Counted from the stretch's first letter, positions 25,073 through 35,085 are shown. The stretch is DNA of 64,000 bases from UBA940 sp045613745 (GCA_045613745.1 JAZLBP010000008.1:1-64000), one strand, 5' to 3'. Numbers and translations: made by a program. Notes: generated by a model from the letters alone, not told the origin.

Positions 25073-26440
25073 ATGACAAAACTGAAAGAGATACTCTCCA
25101 ATCGTTGGGCTAAGTTTGCGTTCTGGACCGTGGTGTGGGTACTGTGGTTCGTGGTGTGGACTGCCAACCTGTGGTGGCTTTTGGGTGTGCCTGTCATCTT
25201 TGACTTGTGCGTTACCCGATGGTTCTCGCGTACGGTGTGGAGTCGCTACAAAGCGTGGCGCGATGGTAACAAAGCCATCAAGGAGGTTATGAGCTGGGTC
25301 GAGGCTATCGTTTGGGCCGCAGCCGTAGCATCTATTGTGCACATCTATGTGTTCCAGATGTTCAAGATTCCCACCTCGTCGATGGAAAAGAGTATGATGA
25401 TTGGCGACTACCTGTATGTGAGTAAAATCACCTATGGTCCCAAAATGCCTAATACTCCCATTGCTATGCCGCTGGTGCACAACACTATGCCAGTGACGGG
25501 TGGTAAATCCTATTGTGAGTCGCTGACCTTCCCCTATAAACGTATCGCAGGCCGCCGTAGCGTTGAACGTGGCGATATTGTGGTGTTTAATTTCCCCGCA
25601 GGCGATACCGTGCTGTTGGAAAATCAAGCAGTAACGTACTACGACGTTGCACGCGAATACCAACGCCGCTATGGCAAGTCGGCTTACCAGCGATTGGCCA
25701 AAGACTATACTATCGTGGCACGTCCCGTTGACCGCCGCGAGAACTATGTCAAACGCGCTGTGGGTGTGCCGGGCGATAGTGTCGAGGTGCGCGATGGTGT
25801 GCTGTGGGTTAATGGTCAGATGTATGACGACCCCAGTGGCCGCCAATACCTCTATCGCGTTGTGGTGTCGTCGCCCATCGCATCGAGCGTGTTTAATAAA
25901 CTTGGTATGAGTGGCTACGACATTGTGGCTTACGACCGCGCTGCGGGAGAGTACCAAATGTTCTTGCGCGATTCGGATGTCGAGGCCATTAAGGCTATGC
26001 CCAACGTGGTTGAAGTAGAGCGCTTTGTGGACAACCTTTGGGGTGATGTATTCTTCCCCAATGCCCCGGCGTACAAATGGACCGAAGATAAATTTGGTCC
26101 GCTGTGGATTCCCGCCAAGGGCACTACCGTGGCTTTGAGTGTTGAGAATCTGCCCTTGTATCGCCGCATTATCGACGTGTACGAGGAGAACGACCTTGTG
26201 GTTGATGGCGACAAGATTTTGATTAATGGCGAGGAGGCTGATAGCTATACCTTTAAAATGAATTACTACTTTATGATGGGCGACAACCGACACAACTCGG
26301 CTGACTCTCGCTTCTGGGGCTTTGTTCCCGAAGACCATATCGTAGGACACCCTTCATTTGTGTGGCTGTCGCTTGACCCCGAAAAGAGTTTCCCTGCCAA
26401 TATCCGTTGGGAGCGTATGTTCCGCGGCTTTGAGCAGTAA
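25073..26440 (+). CDS. lepB: Signal peptidase I
   Basis: 455 aa, long as usual in Bacteroidetes because of insertions. Two hydrophobic N-terminal segments (15-45 and 75-97) anchor it in the inner membrane. Catalytic Ser is in KIPTSSM (S103) and the general-base Lys is in ENYVKRAVGVPGD (K227). The conserved GDNRHNSADSR box is near residue 405. Cleaves signal peptides from exported proteins. The start lies 6 bases after dapB. Confidence 0.95.
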   Translation: MTKLKEILSNRWAKFAFWTVVWVLWFVVWTANLWWLLGVPVIFDLCVTRWFSRTVWSRYKAWRDGNKAIKEVMSWVEAIVWAAAVASIVHIYVFQMFKIPTSSMEKSMMIGDYLYVSKITYGPKMPNTPIAMPLVHNTMPVTGGKSYCESLTFPYKRIAGRRSVERGDIVVFNFPAGDTVLLENQAVTYYDVAREYQRRYGKSAYQRLAKDYTIVARPVDRRENYVKRAVGVPGDSVEVRDGVLWVNGQMYDDPSGRQYLYRVVVSSPIASSVFNKLGMSGYDIVAYDRAAGEYQMFLRDSDVEAIKAMPNVVEVERFVDNLWGDVFFPNAPAYKWTEDKFGPLWIPAKGTTVALSVENLPLYRRIIDVYEENDLVVDGDKILINGEEADSYTFKMNYYFMMGDNRHNSADSRFWGFVPEDHIVGHPSFVWLSLDPEKSFPANIRWERMFRGFEQ

Positions 26441-26457
26441 ATATAGGCCGTAAGCGT

Positions 26458-27063
26458 ATGACCGATAGTGACGTATATAAGACCATTGAGGGGAATGCTG
26501 AGTGTATCTACAAACAACTCAGCAGTAAATTCCTTACATACGCCTATCACGTCACTTGCGAGGAGGAGATTAAAACCCACTTGGAGGCTCTGCGCAAGAC
26601 CTACTACGACGCAACCCACCACTGCTATGCTTGGAGGCTTGGCCCCAAGGGCGAGCAGAGTAGGGCTAATGACGATGGCGAACCGTCGAGTACGGCGGGT
26701 AAACCCATCCTTGGCCAACTGCTTTCGCGCGAGGTGACCGACTGCCTGATTGTCGTGGTGCGCTACTTTGGCGGAACAAAATTGGGCGTGTCGGGCCTTA
26801 TTGCCGCCTACAAACAGAGCGCTGCGGATGTGTTGGATGTGGCAAACATTGTCGAACGCACCGTGGATGTGGAGGTCGAAATACAATATTCGTTCGTGGC
26901 GATGAACGGAGTGATGAAAATCATCAAAGATATGTCGCCCAAGGTGTTGTCGCAGGAGTTCGACAATCTTTGTAGTATGAGGCTTGCTATCCGACAGAGC
27001 CGAGCCGAACAACTGATAGACAAACTATCGAAAATTGAAGGAGTAACCGTAACTGCTAAATAA
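26458..27063 (+). CDS. YigZ/IMPACT-family protein
   Basis: 201 aa. Family pattern: SKFLTYAYHV, HHCYAWRLG, DGEPSSTAGKPIL and VVVRYFGGTKLGVSGLI are all present, plus the C-terminal ferredoxin-like extension. Relatives of the eukaryotic translation regulator IMPACT; the bacterial role is unclear. 18 bases after lepB and 7 before pyrB. Confidence 0.92.
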   Translation: MTDSDVYKTIEGNAECIYKQLSSKFLTYAYHVTCEEEIKTHLEALRKTYYDATHHCYAWRLGPKGEQSRANDDGEPSSTAGKPILGQLLSREVTDCLIVVVRYFGGTKLGVSGLIAAYKQSAADVLDVANIVERTVDVEVEIQYSFVAMNGVMKIIKDMSPKVLSQEFDNLCSMRLAIRQSRAEQLIDKLSKIEGVTVTAK

Positions 27064-27069
27064 ACCGAT

Positions 27070-27981
27070 ATGAGTAAAAGAAGTCTTATTTCAATTACCG
27101 ACCTGACCAAGGAGGAGATTCTGCGCATCGCAGAGTTGGCCGCCTATTTTGAGGAACACCCCTATGAGCCTCTGTTGCAGGGCAGGGTCATTGCGTCGCT
27201 GTTTTTTGAGCCTTCAACCCGCACGCGTTTGAGCTTCGAGAGCGCTATCAACCGCTTGGGAGCGCGTGTGATTGGCTTCTCGGACGCCTCGAATACCAGT
27301 GTGTCGAAGGGCGAAACATTCCACGACACTATTCAGGTTATCTCGAACTATTGCGATTTGATTGTGATGCGCCACAGTTTGGAGGGTGCACCGCGCTACG
27401 CAAGCGAGTTCTCGAAAGTGCCTATTGTCAATGCCGGTGACGGTGCCAACCAACACCCCTCGCAGACATTGCTCGACCTCTACTCGATTAAGAAAACTCA
27501 AGGCCGTCTGGACAACATCAACATTATGATGGTGGGCGACTTGAAATATGGCCGCACCGTTCACTCGCTGTTGCAGGCTATGTCGCACTTCAATCCAACC
27601 TTTACGTTTGTGTCGCCCGAGGAGCTGCAAATGCCCCGCGAGTACACAATGTTCCTCGACAAATTGGGAATCAGTTACACCGTTAAACGCGAAATCGATG
27701 AGGCTATCAACGAGGCCGATATCGTCTATATGACCCGCGTACAAAAGGAGCGTTTCAACGACCCGATGGAGTACGAGCGAATGAAGAATGTGTATGTGCT
27801 CAAAAACAGTATGTTGGAGAACGTGAAATCCACAATGAAGATTCTGCACCCGCTGCCTCGCGTGGGCGAAATCGAGCAAGAGGTGGATGCAAATCCCCAC
27901 GCATACTACTTCAATCAGACCGAAAACGGTGTTTATACCCGTATGGCAATCATTAGCTATCTGTTGGGCGTTAAAAAATAG
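27070..27981 (+). CDS. pyrB: Aspartate carbamoyltransferase, catalytic chain
   Basis: 303 aa. Joins carbamoyl phosphate to aspartate, the first committed step of pyrimidine synthesis. Carbamoyl-phosphate loop FFEPSTRTRLSFESA and HPLPRV near the end are intact. Paired with pyrI immediately downstream, so the enzyme is expected to be the regulated PyrB-PyrI type. Confidence 0.97.
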   Translation: MSKRSLISITDLTKEEILRIAELAAYFEEHPYEPLLQGRVIASLFFEPSTRTRLSFESAINRLGARVIGFSDASNTSVSKGETFHDTIQVISNYCDLIVMRHSLEGAPRYASEFSKVPIVNAGDGANQHPSQTLLDLYSIKKTQGRLDNINIMMVGDLKYGRTVHSLLQAMSHFNPTFTFVSPEELQMPREYTMFLDKLGISYTVKREIDEAINEADIVYMTRVQKERFNDPMEYERMKNVYVLKNSMLENVKSTMKILHPLPRVGEIEQEVDANPHAYYFNQTENGVYTRMAIISYLLGVKK

Positions 27982-27989
27982 TGAAAGTT

Positions 27990-28451
27990 ATGGCAACTAA
28001 CGATAAATATATGGAAGTAAGAGCCATCGAGAATGGTACGGTAATCGACCACATTCCCGCCGATGCTCTGTTCAAAATCATCCGCATTATGGGTCTTGAT
28101 AAAGACTCTGAACATCGTATGACCTTTGGTGCAAACCTCGAAAGCAAACGCTTGGGTAGCAAGGCCATTATCAAAATCAATGACCGCTATTTGGAGAGCG
28201 CCGAGATTAACAAAATCGCACTCGTTGCACCTACAGCTGTGGTTAATACCATCCGTAACTTCGACGTAGTTGAGAAACACAAAGTGAGCCTGCCCGATGA
28301 GGTGCGTGGCTTTGTTAAGTGTGCCAACCCCGCCTGCATTACCAACCACCAACCAGTTGAGACTGGCTTCGCAGTTATGGACGAGGGCGGCAAAATTTTG
28401 TTGCGTTGCAGATACTGCGAGAAGATTACAAGCCGTTTTGAGATAAAATAA
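27990..28451 (+). CDS. pyrI: Aspartate carbamoyltransferase, regulatory chain
   Basis: 153 aa from ATG 27990 (a GTG at 27981 overlaps the pyrB stop and is less likely). N-terminal nucleotide-binding domain, then a zinc domain with four Cys (KCANPACIT ... LRCRYCEK) that contacts PyrB. Binds CTP/ATP to tune flux. A weak inverted repeat (GATTCCGG/CCGGAATC, 28470-28492) follows. Confidence 0.96.
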   Translation: MATNDKYMEVRAIENGTVIDHIPADALFKIIRIMGLDKDSEHRMTFGANLESKRLGSKAIIKINDRYLESAEINKIALVAPTAVVNTIRNFDVVEKHKVSLPDEVRGFVKCANPACITNHQPVETGFAVMDEGGKILLRCRYCEKITSRFEIK

Positions 28452-28519
28452 AAATACGTACGATAGTGTGATTCCGGTGTAAGGCCGGAATCTCTATTGT
28501 GCCTCATAAGAACTGACCA

Positions 28520-31294
28520 ATGGCCGACAAAATCGAAATACGCGGCGCGAGGGTACATAACCTCAAAAACATCGACGTCGCAATACCCCACAACCAATTG
28601 GTCGTGGTGACGGGTTTGTCGGGTAGTGGCAAATCAACCTTAGCTTTTGACACCATCTTTGCCGAGGGACGCCGCCGCTACGTCGAGAGTCTGTCGGCTT
28701 ATGCCCGCCAATTCTTGGGCCGCTTGGAGAAACCCGATGTGGACTATATTGACGGAATTGCTCCTGCCATTGCTATCGAGCAGAAGGTGAGCAGTCGCAA
28801 TCCGCGCTCCACTGTGGGCACTACTACCGAGATTTACGACTACCTTAAATTGCTCTATTCGCGCGTCGGACACACCATTTCGCCTGTGTCGGGACGCGAG
28901 GTTAGGTGCTACTCTACGGATGATGTCGTGGAGTATGTGCTGGGTTTGGGCGAGGGTAGCAGGGTAGTGGTGGCTGCTCCGCTGAAACTCTCCGAAGGTC
29001 AGGGTATTATCGAAAAACTTACACTGTTGTTGGGCGAAGGTATCCAGCGTTTGTGGGTGGATGGTGCAACGGAACTCATCGAGGACTTCCTGCCGAATGT
29101 CACCGACGAAACTCGTGCCGAGGATATAAGCGTTATTTTTGACCGCCGTCGCGTCTCTTCCGATAACGACAGCATAACTACTTTGGGCGACTCCATCTCG
29201 AAGGCCTTTGCCTATGGCGACGGAGTGTGCCACATCATTACCGACGAGGTTAAAGTGTTCTCGTCGGAGTTCGAGATGGATGGCTTGCGCTTTGAGCCTC
29301 CTCACGAACATCTTTTCAGTTTCAATAACCCGCTTGGTGCGTGCCCCGTGTGCGAGGGTTACGGACGCGTTGTGGGTATTGATGAAAATCTTGTCATCCC
29401 CGACAAAACCAAATCGGTATATGAAGGTGCGATTGTTTGTTGGCGTGGCGAAACTATGGGCTGGTGGCGTCAGCAGCTGGTTGATGCAGCCGATGTGTCG
29501 GGATTTCCGATTCACCGCCCCTACTATAAACTGAGCCGTGCCGAGAAACGATTGCTGTGGACAGGCTGTGAGTGGTTTCACGGTCTGGACGAGTTCTTCA
29601 AATCTCTCGAAAGCCAACGATACAAAGTTCAATATCGCGTGCTGCTGTCTCGCTATACGGGCAAGACCTTGTGCCCCGAGTGCGAGGGTGGACGACTGCG
29701 CAAGGAGGCTACCTATGTCAAGGTGGGTGGCCGCGCCATTACCGAACTTGTGACTATGACCGTAGGCGAGCTGGATAGATGGTTTGCGGAGCTGACTCTC
29801 GATGAGTATGACTCGGGCAAGGCTACACGAATCATCACCGAGATTCGAAACCGATTGCGCTGTTTGTGTGACGTGGGTTTGGAGTACTTGACCCTTGACC
29901 GATTGTCATCGACTCTGTCGGGAGGTGAAAGTCAACGTATAAATCTGAGCCAACAACTGGGTAGTTGCCTTGTAGGTTCACTCTATATTCTTGATGAGCC
30001 GAGCATTGGTCTGCACCCCCGCGATACCGACCGATTGATTAAGGTGTTGAAGGGCTTGCGCGACTTGGGAAATACAGTTATTGTGGTCGAACACGACGCC
30101 GAGATTATGCGTGCTGCCGACCGTATCATCGATATGGGTCCCTTGGCGGGTGTTCACGGTGGCGAGGTTGTGTGCAACGGCACCTATGACGAACTTATGA
30201 AGTGTTCCCAAAGCCTTACCGCCGACTATCTGTCGGGCCGACGCGTAATAGGCCAAGGCGAGCATCAACCTCGCGGATGGAGCAATAGTGTGTTGCTGCG
30301 AGGAGTGTTGGAGCACAACCTCAAAGGCTTCGATGTGCGTATTCCGCTGGGCGTTATGACCTGCGTTACGGGTGTCAGTGGTAGTGGCAAGTCGTCGCTT
30401 GTGAAGGGTATTTTGTATCCCGCCTTGCGTCGCCAACTCCACGAGTCGGGTGACCAGCCGGGCGAACTGCGCGAATTGGCGGGTGATGTGAATCTGCTGA
30501 CCGCAGTTGAGTTGGTTGATCAAAACCCCATCGGAAAATCTTCGCGCTCAAACCCCGTTACCTATGTCAAAGCCTATGACGAGATTCGCAAACTGTTTGC
30601 CGAGCAACCCTTTGCCAAACATACGGGTATGACCCCTGCGTTCTTCTCGTTCAATACTCCGGGCGGACGATGCGAGGAGTGTCAGGGCGAGGGTATCATC
30701 AAGGTCGGTATGCAGTTTATGGCCGATGTTGAGCTGACTTGTCAGGCTTGTGGCGGCCGCCGTTTCAAGGACGAGGTGTTGGAGGTTAAATACCGCGATC
30801 ACAATATATTCGATGTGTTGGAGATGAGCGTTGACCGCGCCGTTGAGTTCTTTGGCGAGGATAAGGCTGCCCGCCGCATTGTCGAGCGCTTGAAGGCTCT
30901 GCAAGATGTGGGCTTGGGCTATGTCAAGTTGGGTCAAAGTTCATCTACTCTGTCGGGTGGTGAGAGCCAACGTGTCAAGTTGGCGTCTTTCCTGCTCAAA
31001 GAGTCTGCCTCGGAGCGCATTATGTTTATCTTCGACGAGCCCACTACGGGCTTGCACTTCCACGATATCGACAAACTTTTGGGAGCGTTCGATGCGTTGA
31101 TTCGCCGCGGCCATAGTGTGGTTGTCGTGGAGCATAACATGGACGTTGTCAAGTGTGCCGACTGGGTTATCGACTTGGGCCCCGAGGGTGGCGATGCAGG
31201 TGGTAATCTGGTGTTTGAGGGTCGCCCTGCGGAGTTGGCCGAGTGTGAGAAGAGCTACACTGCCCGCTATTTAAAACAGTTAATGAAGAAGTAA
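28520..31294 (+). CDS. uvrA: Excinuclease ABC subunit A (UvrA-type)
   Basis: 924 aa, two ABC ATPase halves: Walker A GLSGSGKSTLAFD and GVSGSGKSSL, signatures LSGGESQRINL and LSGGESQRVKL. Recognises bulky DNA lesions with UvrB. The second zinc finger (CEECQGEG ... CQACGGRR) is intact. The first keeps only its second pair (CPVCEGYG): the upstream CxxC pair is missing. That and the sequence style suggest the UvrA2-like paralogue seen in many Bacteroidetes. The stop overlaps the next start by one base. Confidence 0.93.
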   Translation: MADKIEIRGARVHNLKNIDVAIPHNQLVVVTGLSGSGKSTLAFDTIFAEGRRRYVESLSAYARQFLGRLEKPDVDYIDGIAPAIAIEQKVSSRNPRSTVGTTTEIYDYLKLLYSRVGHTISPVSGREVRCYSTDDVVEYVLGLGEGSRVVVAAPLKLSEGQGIIEKLTLLLGEGIQRLWVDGATELIEDFLPNVTDETRAEDISVIFDRRRVSSDNDSITTLGDSISKAFAYGDGVCHIITDEVKVFSSEFEMDGLRFEPPHEHLFSFNNPLGACPVCEGYGRVVGIDENLVIPDKTKSVYEGAIVCWRGETMGWWRQQLVDAADVSGFPIHRPYYKLSRAEKRLLWTGCEWFHGLDEFFKSLESQRYKVQYRVLLSRYTGKTLCPECEGGRLRKEATYVKVGGRAITELVTMTVGELDRWFAELTLDEYDSGKATRIITEIRNRLRCLCDVGLEYLTLDRLSSTLSGGESQRINLSQQLGSCLVGSLYILDEPSIGLHPRDTDRLIKVLKGLRDLGNTVIVVEHDAEIMRAADRIIDMGPLAGVHGGEVVCNGTYDELMKCSQSLTADYLSGRRVIGQGEHQPRGWSNSVLLRGVLEHNLKGFDVRIPLGVMTCVTGVSGSGKSSLVKGILYPALRRQLHESGDQPGELRELAGDVNLLTAVELVDQNPIGKSSRSNPVTYVKAYDEIRKLFAEQPFAKHTGMTPAFFSFNTPGGRCEECQGEGIIKVGMQFMADVELTCQACGGRRFKDEVLEVKYRDHNIFDVLEMSVDRAVEFFGEDKAARRIVERLKALQDVGLGYVKLGQSSSTLSGGESQRVKLASFLLKESASERIMFIFDEPTTGLHFHDIDKLLGAFDALIRRGHSVVVVEHNMDVVKCADWVIDLGPEGGDAGGNLVFEGRPAELAECEKSYTARYLKQLMKK

Positions 31295-32511
31295 TGGAAT
31301 TTGATACTTTTACACTTCCGAGCGGAATCCGTTGTGTTCACCGTCGTAACCGCTCGAAGGTGGCACATTGTTGTCTGATGGTCAATGCCGGCTCGCGCGA
31401 TGAACTGACTGGTGAGTTGGGAGCAGCCCACCTGACTGAACATACACTTTTCAAAGGAACTACGCGCCGAAAGGCTTACCAAATAAATTGCCGCTTGGAG
31501 AATTTGGGTGGCGAACTCAATGCGTTTACCACCAAGGAGGATACCACCGTTCACGCAACAACCCTGCGTAGCGACTTCCCCAAAGCGGTGGAACTGATTG
31601 CCGACATTGTGTTCAACTCTACGTTCCCAGACCGCGAGGTGGAGCGTGAAAAAGAGGTCGTAATCGACGAAATCAATACCTATCGCGATATTCCTGCCGA
31701 AACCATTTTCGATACCTTCGAGGCTGAACTTTTTGCGGGTTCGTCGCTTGCGGGCAATATCCTCGGTACAAGCCGTAGTGTGCGCCGAATCTCGCCCCAA
31801 ATGTTGCGTGACTTTGTGCGCCGTACTTATACTCCCGACCAAATGGTGTTTGCCTCGATTGGCGGAATGTCAACTGCGGCTGTGGAGCGCAACCTGCGTA
31901 AATATTTGGAGTGTGTCGAGCCTCGCAAACGAGAGTTCGCACGCACCACACCTGCGCCTGTCGAGCGCTTTGAGAAGAGCATCCACAAGGCGGGAGTGCA
32001 TCAGGCACACTGCATAATCGGTGGACGTGCCTATACCCTTCAAGACGAAAAACGTTTGCCGCTGGCGCTGCTTATCAATATGTTGGGGGGTCCTGCTGCC
32101 AACTCGATGCTCAATATCCTTCTGCGCGAACACAATGGCCTGTCCTATACCGTCGAGGCGTCGTATAACCCTATCTCGGATTCTGGCCTTTCGACCATCT
32201 ATTTCAGCTCCGATCGTGACAAGGTTGAGCGTTGCTTGGAGTTGGTGCAAGGCCAACTGCGCGAGTTGTGCGAGAAGAAACTCTCGACGCTCAAACTCTC
32301 GATGGCCAAAAAACAATATATGGGCCAGTTTGCCATCTCGATGGAGAACCCCGAGGGTAATATGCTCGGTGCTGCCAAGAGTATGCTTGTGTTTGACTCG
32401 GTGGACGACAGCGATGTCATATATCGCAAGATTAGCAGTGTGACTGCCGAGCAGTTGCGCGATGTGGCCAACGAAATTTTCCCTGAGTTTTCAACCCTTA
32501 TATACCGCTAA
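31294..32511 (+). CDS. M16-family zinc peptidase
   Basis: 405 aa. Inverted zinc motif HLTEH (H46, E49, H50) in the N-terminal domain, with the conserved EKEVVIDEI downstream. The C-terminal inactive-type domain has LREHNGLSYTVEASYNP. Probably degrades peptides in the cytoplasm or periplasm; no signal peptide is seen. Translationally coupled to uvrA (ATGA-type overlap TAATG). Confidence 0.92.
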   Translation: MEFDTFTLPSGIRCVHRRNRSKVAHCCLMVNAGSRDELTGELGAAHLTEHTLFKGTTRRKAYQINCRLENLGGELNAFTTKEDTTVHATTLRSDFPKAVELIADIVFNSTFPDREVEREKEVVIDEINTYRDIPAETIFDTFEAELFAGSSLAGNILGTSRSVRRISPQMLRDFVRRTYTPDQMVFASIGGMSTAAVERNLRKYLECVEPRKREFARTTPAPVERFEKSIHKAGVHQAHCIIGGRAYTLQDEKRLPLALLINMLGGPAANSMLNILLREHNGLSYTVEASYNPISDSGLSTIYFSSDRDKVERCLELVQGQLRELCEKKLSTLKLSMAKKQYMGQFAISMENPEGNMLGAAKSMLVFDSVDDSDVIYRKISSVTAEQLRDVANEIFPEFSTLIYR

Positions 32512-32515
32512 CACT

Positions 32516-33148
32516 ATGAGTGCCGAAATTGAACGCTACCTGCGAGAGTTCTCCTCGCCCGAAGAGCCTCTGCTCACCGAACTCGACCGCGCAACACACC
32601 AACGTGTAATCCAACCGCGAATGTTGTCGGGTCAGGTGCAAGGCCGTTTTCTCGAAATCATAGTGCGTATGTTCCGTCCCCGCCGAGTGCTGGAAATCGG
32701 AACTTTCACAGGCTATTCGGCTCTGTCGATGGCTGCGGGTCTGGACGAGGGTGCCGAACTTCACACCATCGAAATCGAGGACGAGTTGGAGCCTCTGATT
32801 CAGGAGTTCCTCGACCGCAGCGAACACGGCCACAAGGTGCATCTGCACATAGGCTCGGCGCTCGATATTGTGCCCTCGCTGGGTGAGTTCGACCTTGTGT
32901 TTATGGATGGCGACAAACGCGAATACCCCGCCTACTACAATATGCTGATGGAGGGTGGCGTACACTCGGGAAGCGTTATCCTGGCCGACAATGTGCTGTG
33001 GTCGGGCAAGGTCACCGAGGAGGTGAAGGCAAACGACCGTCACACGCTGGCTATTAACGAGTTCAACCGTATGGTTGTCGAAGATCCCCGTGTCGAGAAT
33101 GTAATCCTGCCCCTGCGCGACGGAATCAATATCATCCGCGTGCTGTAA
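32516..33148 (+). CDS. SAM-dependent O-methyltransferase
   Basis: 210 aa from ATG 32516; the frame upstream overlaps the M16 gene and is rejected. Class I methyltransferase fold of the CCoAOMT/YrrM type: VLEIGTFTGYSALSMA (SAM motif I), EIEDELEP, FDLVFMDGDK and LADNVLWSGKV are family hallmarks with the metal-binding Asp/Asn. Substrate unknown. Four bases after the peptidase gene. Confidence 0.92.
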   Translation: MSAEIERYLREFSSPEEPLLTELDRATHQRVIQPRMLSGQVQGRFLEIIVRMFRPRRVLEIGTFTGYSALSMAAGLDEGAELHTIEIEDELEPLIQEFLDRSEHGHKVHLHIGSALDIVPSLGEFDLVFMDGDKREYPAYYNMLMEGGVHSGSVILADNVLWSGKVTEEVKANDRHTLAINEFNRMVVEDPRVENVILPLRDGINIIRVL

Positions 33149-33152
33149 TACT

Positions 33153-33890
33153 ATGAAATTCAATATTTATGGCAGCGCAAACGCTCCGAGCCTGATGCTT
33201 ATTCCGGGACTCGGCGTTTCGCACGAGATATTTTTGCCGCTTATCGAGCTGCTGAAATCTCAATTCCATATTGTTGCGGTGGAGGTTGATGGATTTACCA
33301 TAGGCTGCCACACAAAGTTCACAACTGTCGAGGACCAAGCCTTGCAAATTGTTGACTACATCAAAACGGAATTAAATGGACACCTTGACTGCGCCTATGG
33401 ATTGTCGCTTGGAGGCAAAATCCTATCACATATTCTCTCTTGCAATGAGGTAGCTGTTGCTCATGCCATATTGGATGCGGCGCCTTTGTTGCCTTTGCCC
33501 GAGTGGTTGGTCAAGCCGCTCGCAGCATATCAGAGCCTGAATGTTTGGAGTTGCTACCATTGGAGTGGTATGTGGCGAATGTTTTTCCGTTCGCACTATT
33601 TCGATGTTCTACTGGATGAGTGTCGGAAGGTATATCCGTTCGGAGGCCGTCGTGCCGTTATAGATAGCTACCACTCGGTCTATACCACAAAGCTTGAAAG
33701 TATTAAGGGCGGCGACATTCACTATTGGTATGGTACCAAAGAGGCCTTTGTGGCAAAATCGCAGGCTCAACACCTCTCTCAACTTTGGCCTTCGGCTCGC
33801 GTAGAGGTATTCCCGAAAATGAATCACGGTCAACTTCTTATAAACCACCCCTCGGAGGTGGCAAATCGCATAATTAACCTCCTAAATTAA
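33153..33890 (+). CDS. Alpha/beta-fold hydrolase
   Basis: 245 aa. Oxyanion segment LMLIPGLGVSHEIF, nucleophile elbow AYGLSLGGKI (Ser), and catalytic His in KMNHGQLL. A cap region (about 115-185) is rich in Trp and Tyr. Substrate unknown. It is AT-richer than its neighbours but follows the methyltransferase by 4 bases, so it is probably co-transcribed. Confidence 0.82.
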   Translation: MKFNIYGSANAPSLMLIPGLGVSHEIFLPLIELLKSQFHIVAVEVDGFTIGCHTKFTTVEDQALQIVDYIKTELNGHLDCAYGLSLGGKILSHILSCNEVAVAHAILDAAPLLPLPEWLVKPLAAYQSLNVWSCYHWSGMWRMFFRSHYFDVLLDECRKVYPFGGRRAVIDSYHSVYTTKLESIKGGDIHYWYGTKEAFVAKSQAQHLSQLWPSARVEVFPKMNHGQLLINHPSEVANRIINLLN

Positions 33891-33910
33891 CAAAAGGATA
33901 GTGGTAAAAA

Positions 33911-33948
33911 GCAAGCGGGCGAATCTCATTGGAGATTCGCCCGCCTTA
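33911..33948. terminator. Strong bidirectional terminator
   Basis: GCGGGCGAATCTC / GAGATTCGCCCGC (33915-33927 with 33932-33944), 4-base loop, A-rich on one side and T-rich on the other, between the hydrolase and fba genes that face each other. Confidence 0.92.
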
Positions 33949-33969
33949 TTGAATGTTCCGTTCGGAGAA

Positions 33970-34965
33970 TTACTCAACTTTACCAGCCGAGCCCAGAACG
34001 TTAACACATTTGTGCATGTACAGTTTTTTCAACTCGTCGCGAGCGGGACCCAAGTATTTGCGGGGGTCGAACTCTGCGGGGTTCTCGTTGAAAATGGTAC
34101 GTACAGCAGCGGTCATAGCCAGACGGCCGTCCGAGTCGATGTTGATTTTGCAAACAGCGCTCTCAGCAGCTTTGCGGAGCTCCGACTCAGGAATACCTAC
34201 AGCATCTTTCAATGCACCACCGTTCTCGTTGATGATTTTAACATACTCTTGGGGAACCGAGCTCGAACCGTGAAGTACGATGGGGAAACCGGGGATTTGT
34301 TTCTCGATCTCAGCCAAGATGTCGAAACGCAAGGGGGGAGGTACAAGGATACCGTCCTCGTTGCGAGTACATTGCTCGGGTTTGAATTTGTTAGCACCGT
34401 GCGAAGTACCAATCGAGATAGCCAGCGAGTCAACACCGGTTTTGGTTACGAAGTCAACAACCTCCTCGGGACGAGTGTAGTGAGCAACCTCGCTCGAAAC
34501 CTCATCCTCAACACCAGCCAATACGCCGAGCTCACCCTCAACGGTTACGTCGAATTGGTGTGCGTACTCAACTACTTGTTTGGTCAGAGCTACGTTCTCC
34601 TCGTAGGGAAGGTGGCTACCGTCGATCATTACGCTCGAGAAGCCCATATCGATACAGCTTTTGCAGAGCTCGAAGCTGTTACCGTGGTCGAGGTGAAGAG
34701 CGATAGGAATATTTTTACCCAACTCTTTTGCGTACTCAACAGCACCTTGTGCCATATAGCGGAGAAGAGTTTGGTTGGCGTATTTACGTGCGCCGCTCGA
34801 AACTTGGAGGATAACGGGCGAACCAGCCTCAACGCAAGCCGAGATAATAGCCTGCATTTGCTCCATGTTGTTGAAGTTGAAAGCGGGGACAGCATATTTG
34901 CCCTCGATGGCTTTAGCGAACATCTCGCGAGTGTTAACCAAGCCTAAGTCTTTGTAATTTACCAT
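33970..34965 (-). CDS. fba: Class II fructose-bisphosphate aldolase
   Basis: 331 aa from ATG 34965 (MVNYKDLGLVNTREMFAKAI). A longer reading would start within the -7 element at 35019. Zinc ligands and active site: HLDHGNSFE, MIDGSHLPYEENV, SIGTSHGANKF, VLHGSSSVP. Splits fructose-1,6-bisphosphate in glycolysis and gluconeogenesis. Single gene with its own promoter and terminator. Confidence 0.97.
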   Translation of the reverse strand: MVNYKDLGLVNTREMFAKAIEGKYAVPAFNFNNMEQMQAIISACVEAGSPVILQVSSGARKYANQTLLRYMAQGAVEYAKELGKNIPIALHLDHGNSFELCKSCIDMGFSSVMIDGSHLPYEENVALTKQVVEYAHQFDVTVEGELGVLAGVEDEVSSEVAHYTRPEEVVDFVTKTGVDSLAISIGTSHGANKFKPEQCTRNEDGILVPPPLRFDILAEIEKQIPGFPIVLHGSSSVPQEYVKIINENGGALKDAVGIPESELRKAAESAVCKINIDSDGRLAMTAAVRTIFNENPAEFDPRKYLGPARDELKKLYMHKCVNVLGSAGKVE

Positions 34966-35018
34966 AGTTAACAGGTTTGAATTATTTGGATTTGTTTGGT
35001 TGTTTGCAGTAATTGCCA

Positions 35019-35026
35019 CAAAGTTA
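35019..35026 (-). promoter_or_regulatory. -7 element of fba
   Basis: TAACTTTG on the minus strand, 53 bases before ATG 34965. It decides the start codon. Confidence 0.65.
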
Positions 35027-35085
35027 ATACATTTTTCGAAAAATACGAATTTGCGACCAAATAACTTCGGGCAAAATGTGTGGTT

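Noticed and set aside
23540..26350. Open frame of 936 codons on the minus strand
   Set aside because: It lies antisense to gltX, dapB and lepB, all intact and recognisable. Its product is His/Asn-rich with no domain, as expected from the reverse of strongly codon-biased genes.
28470..28492. Inverted repeat after pyrI as a terminator
   Set aside because: Stem is good (GATTCCGG/CCGGAATC) but no T-run follows and uvrA starts 28 bases later, so read-through is likely; mentioned only under pyrI.
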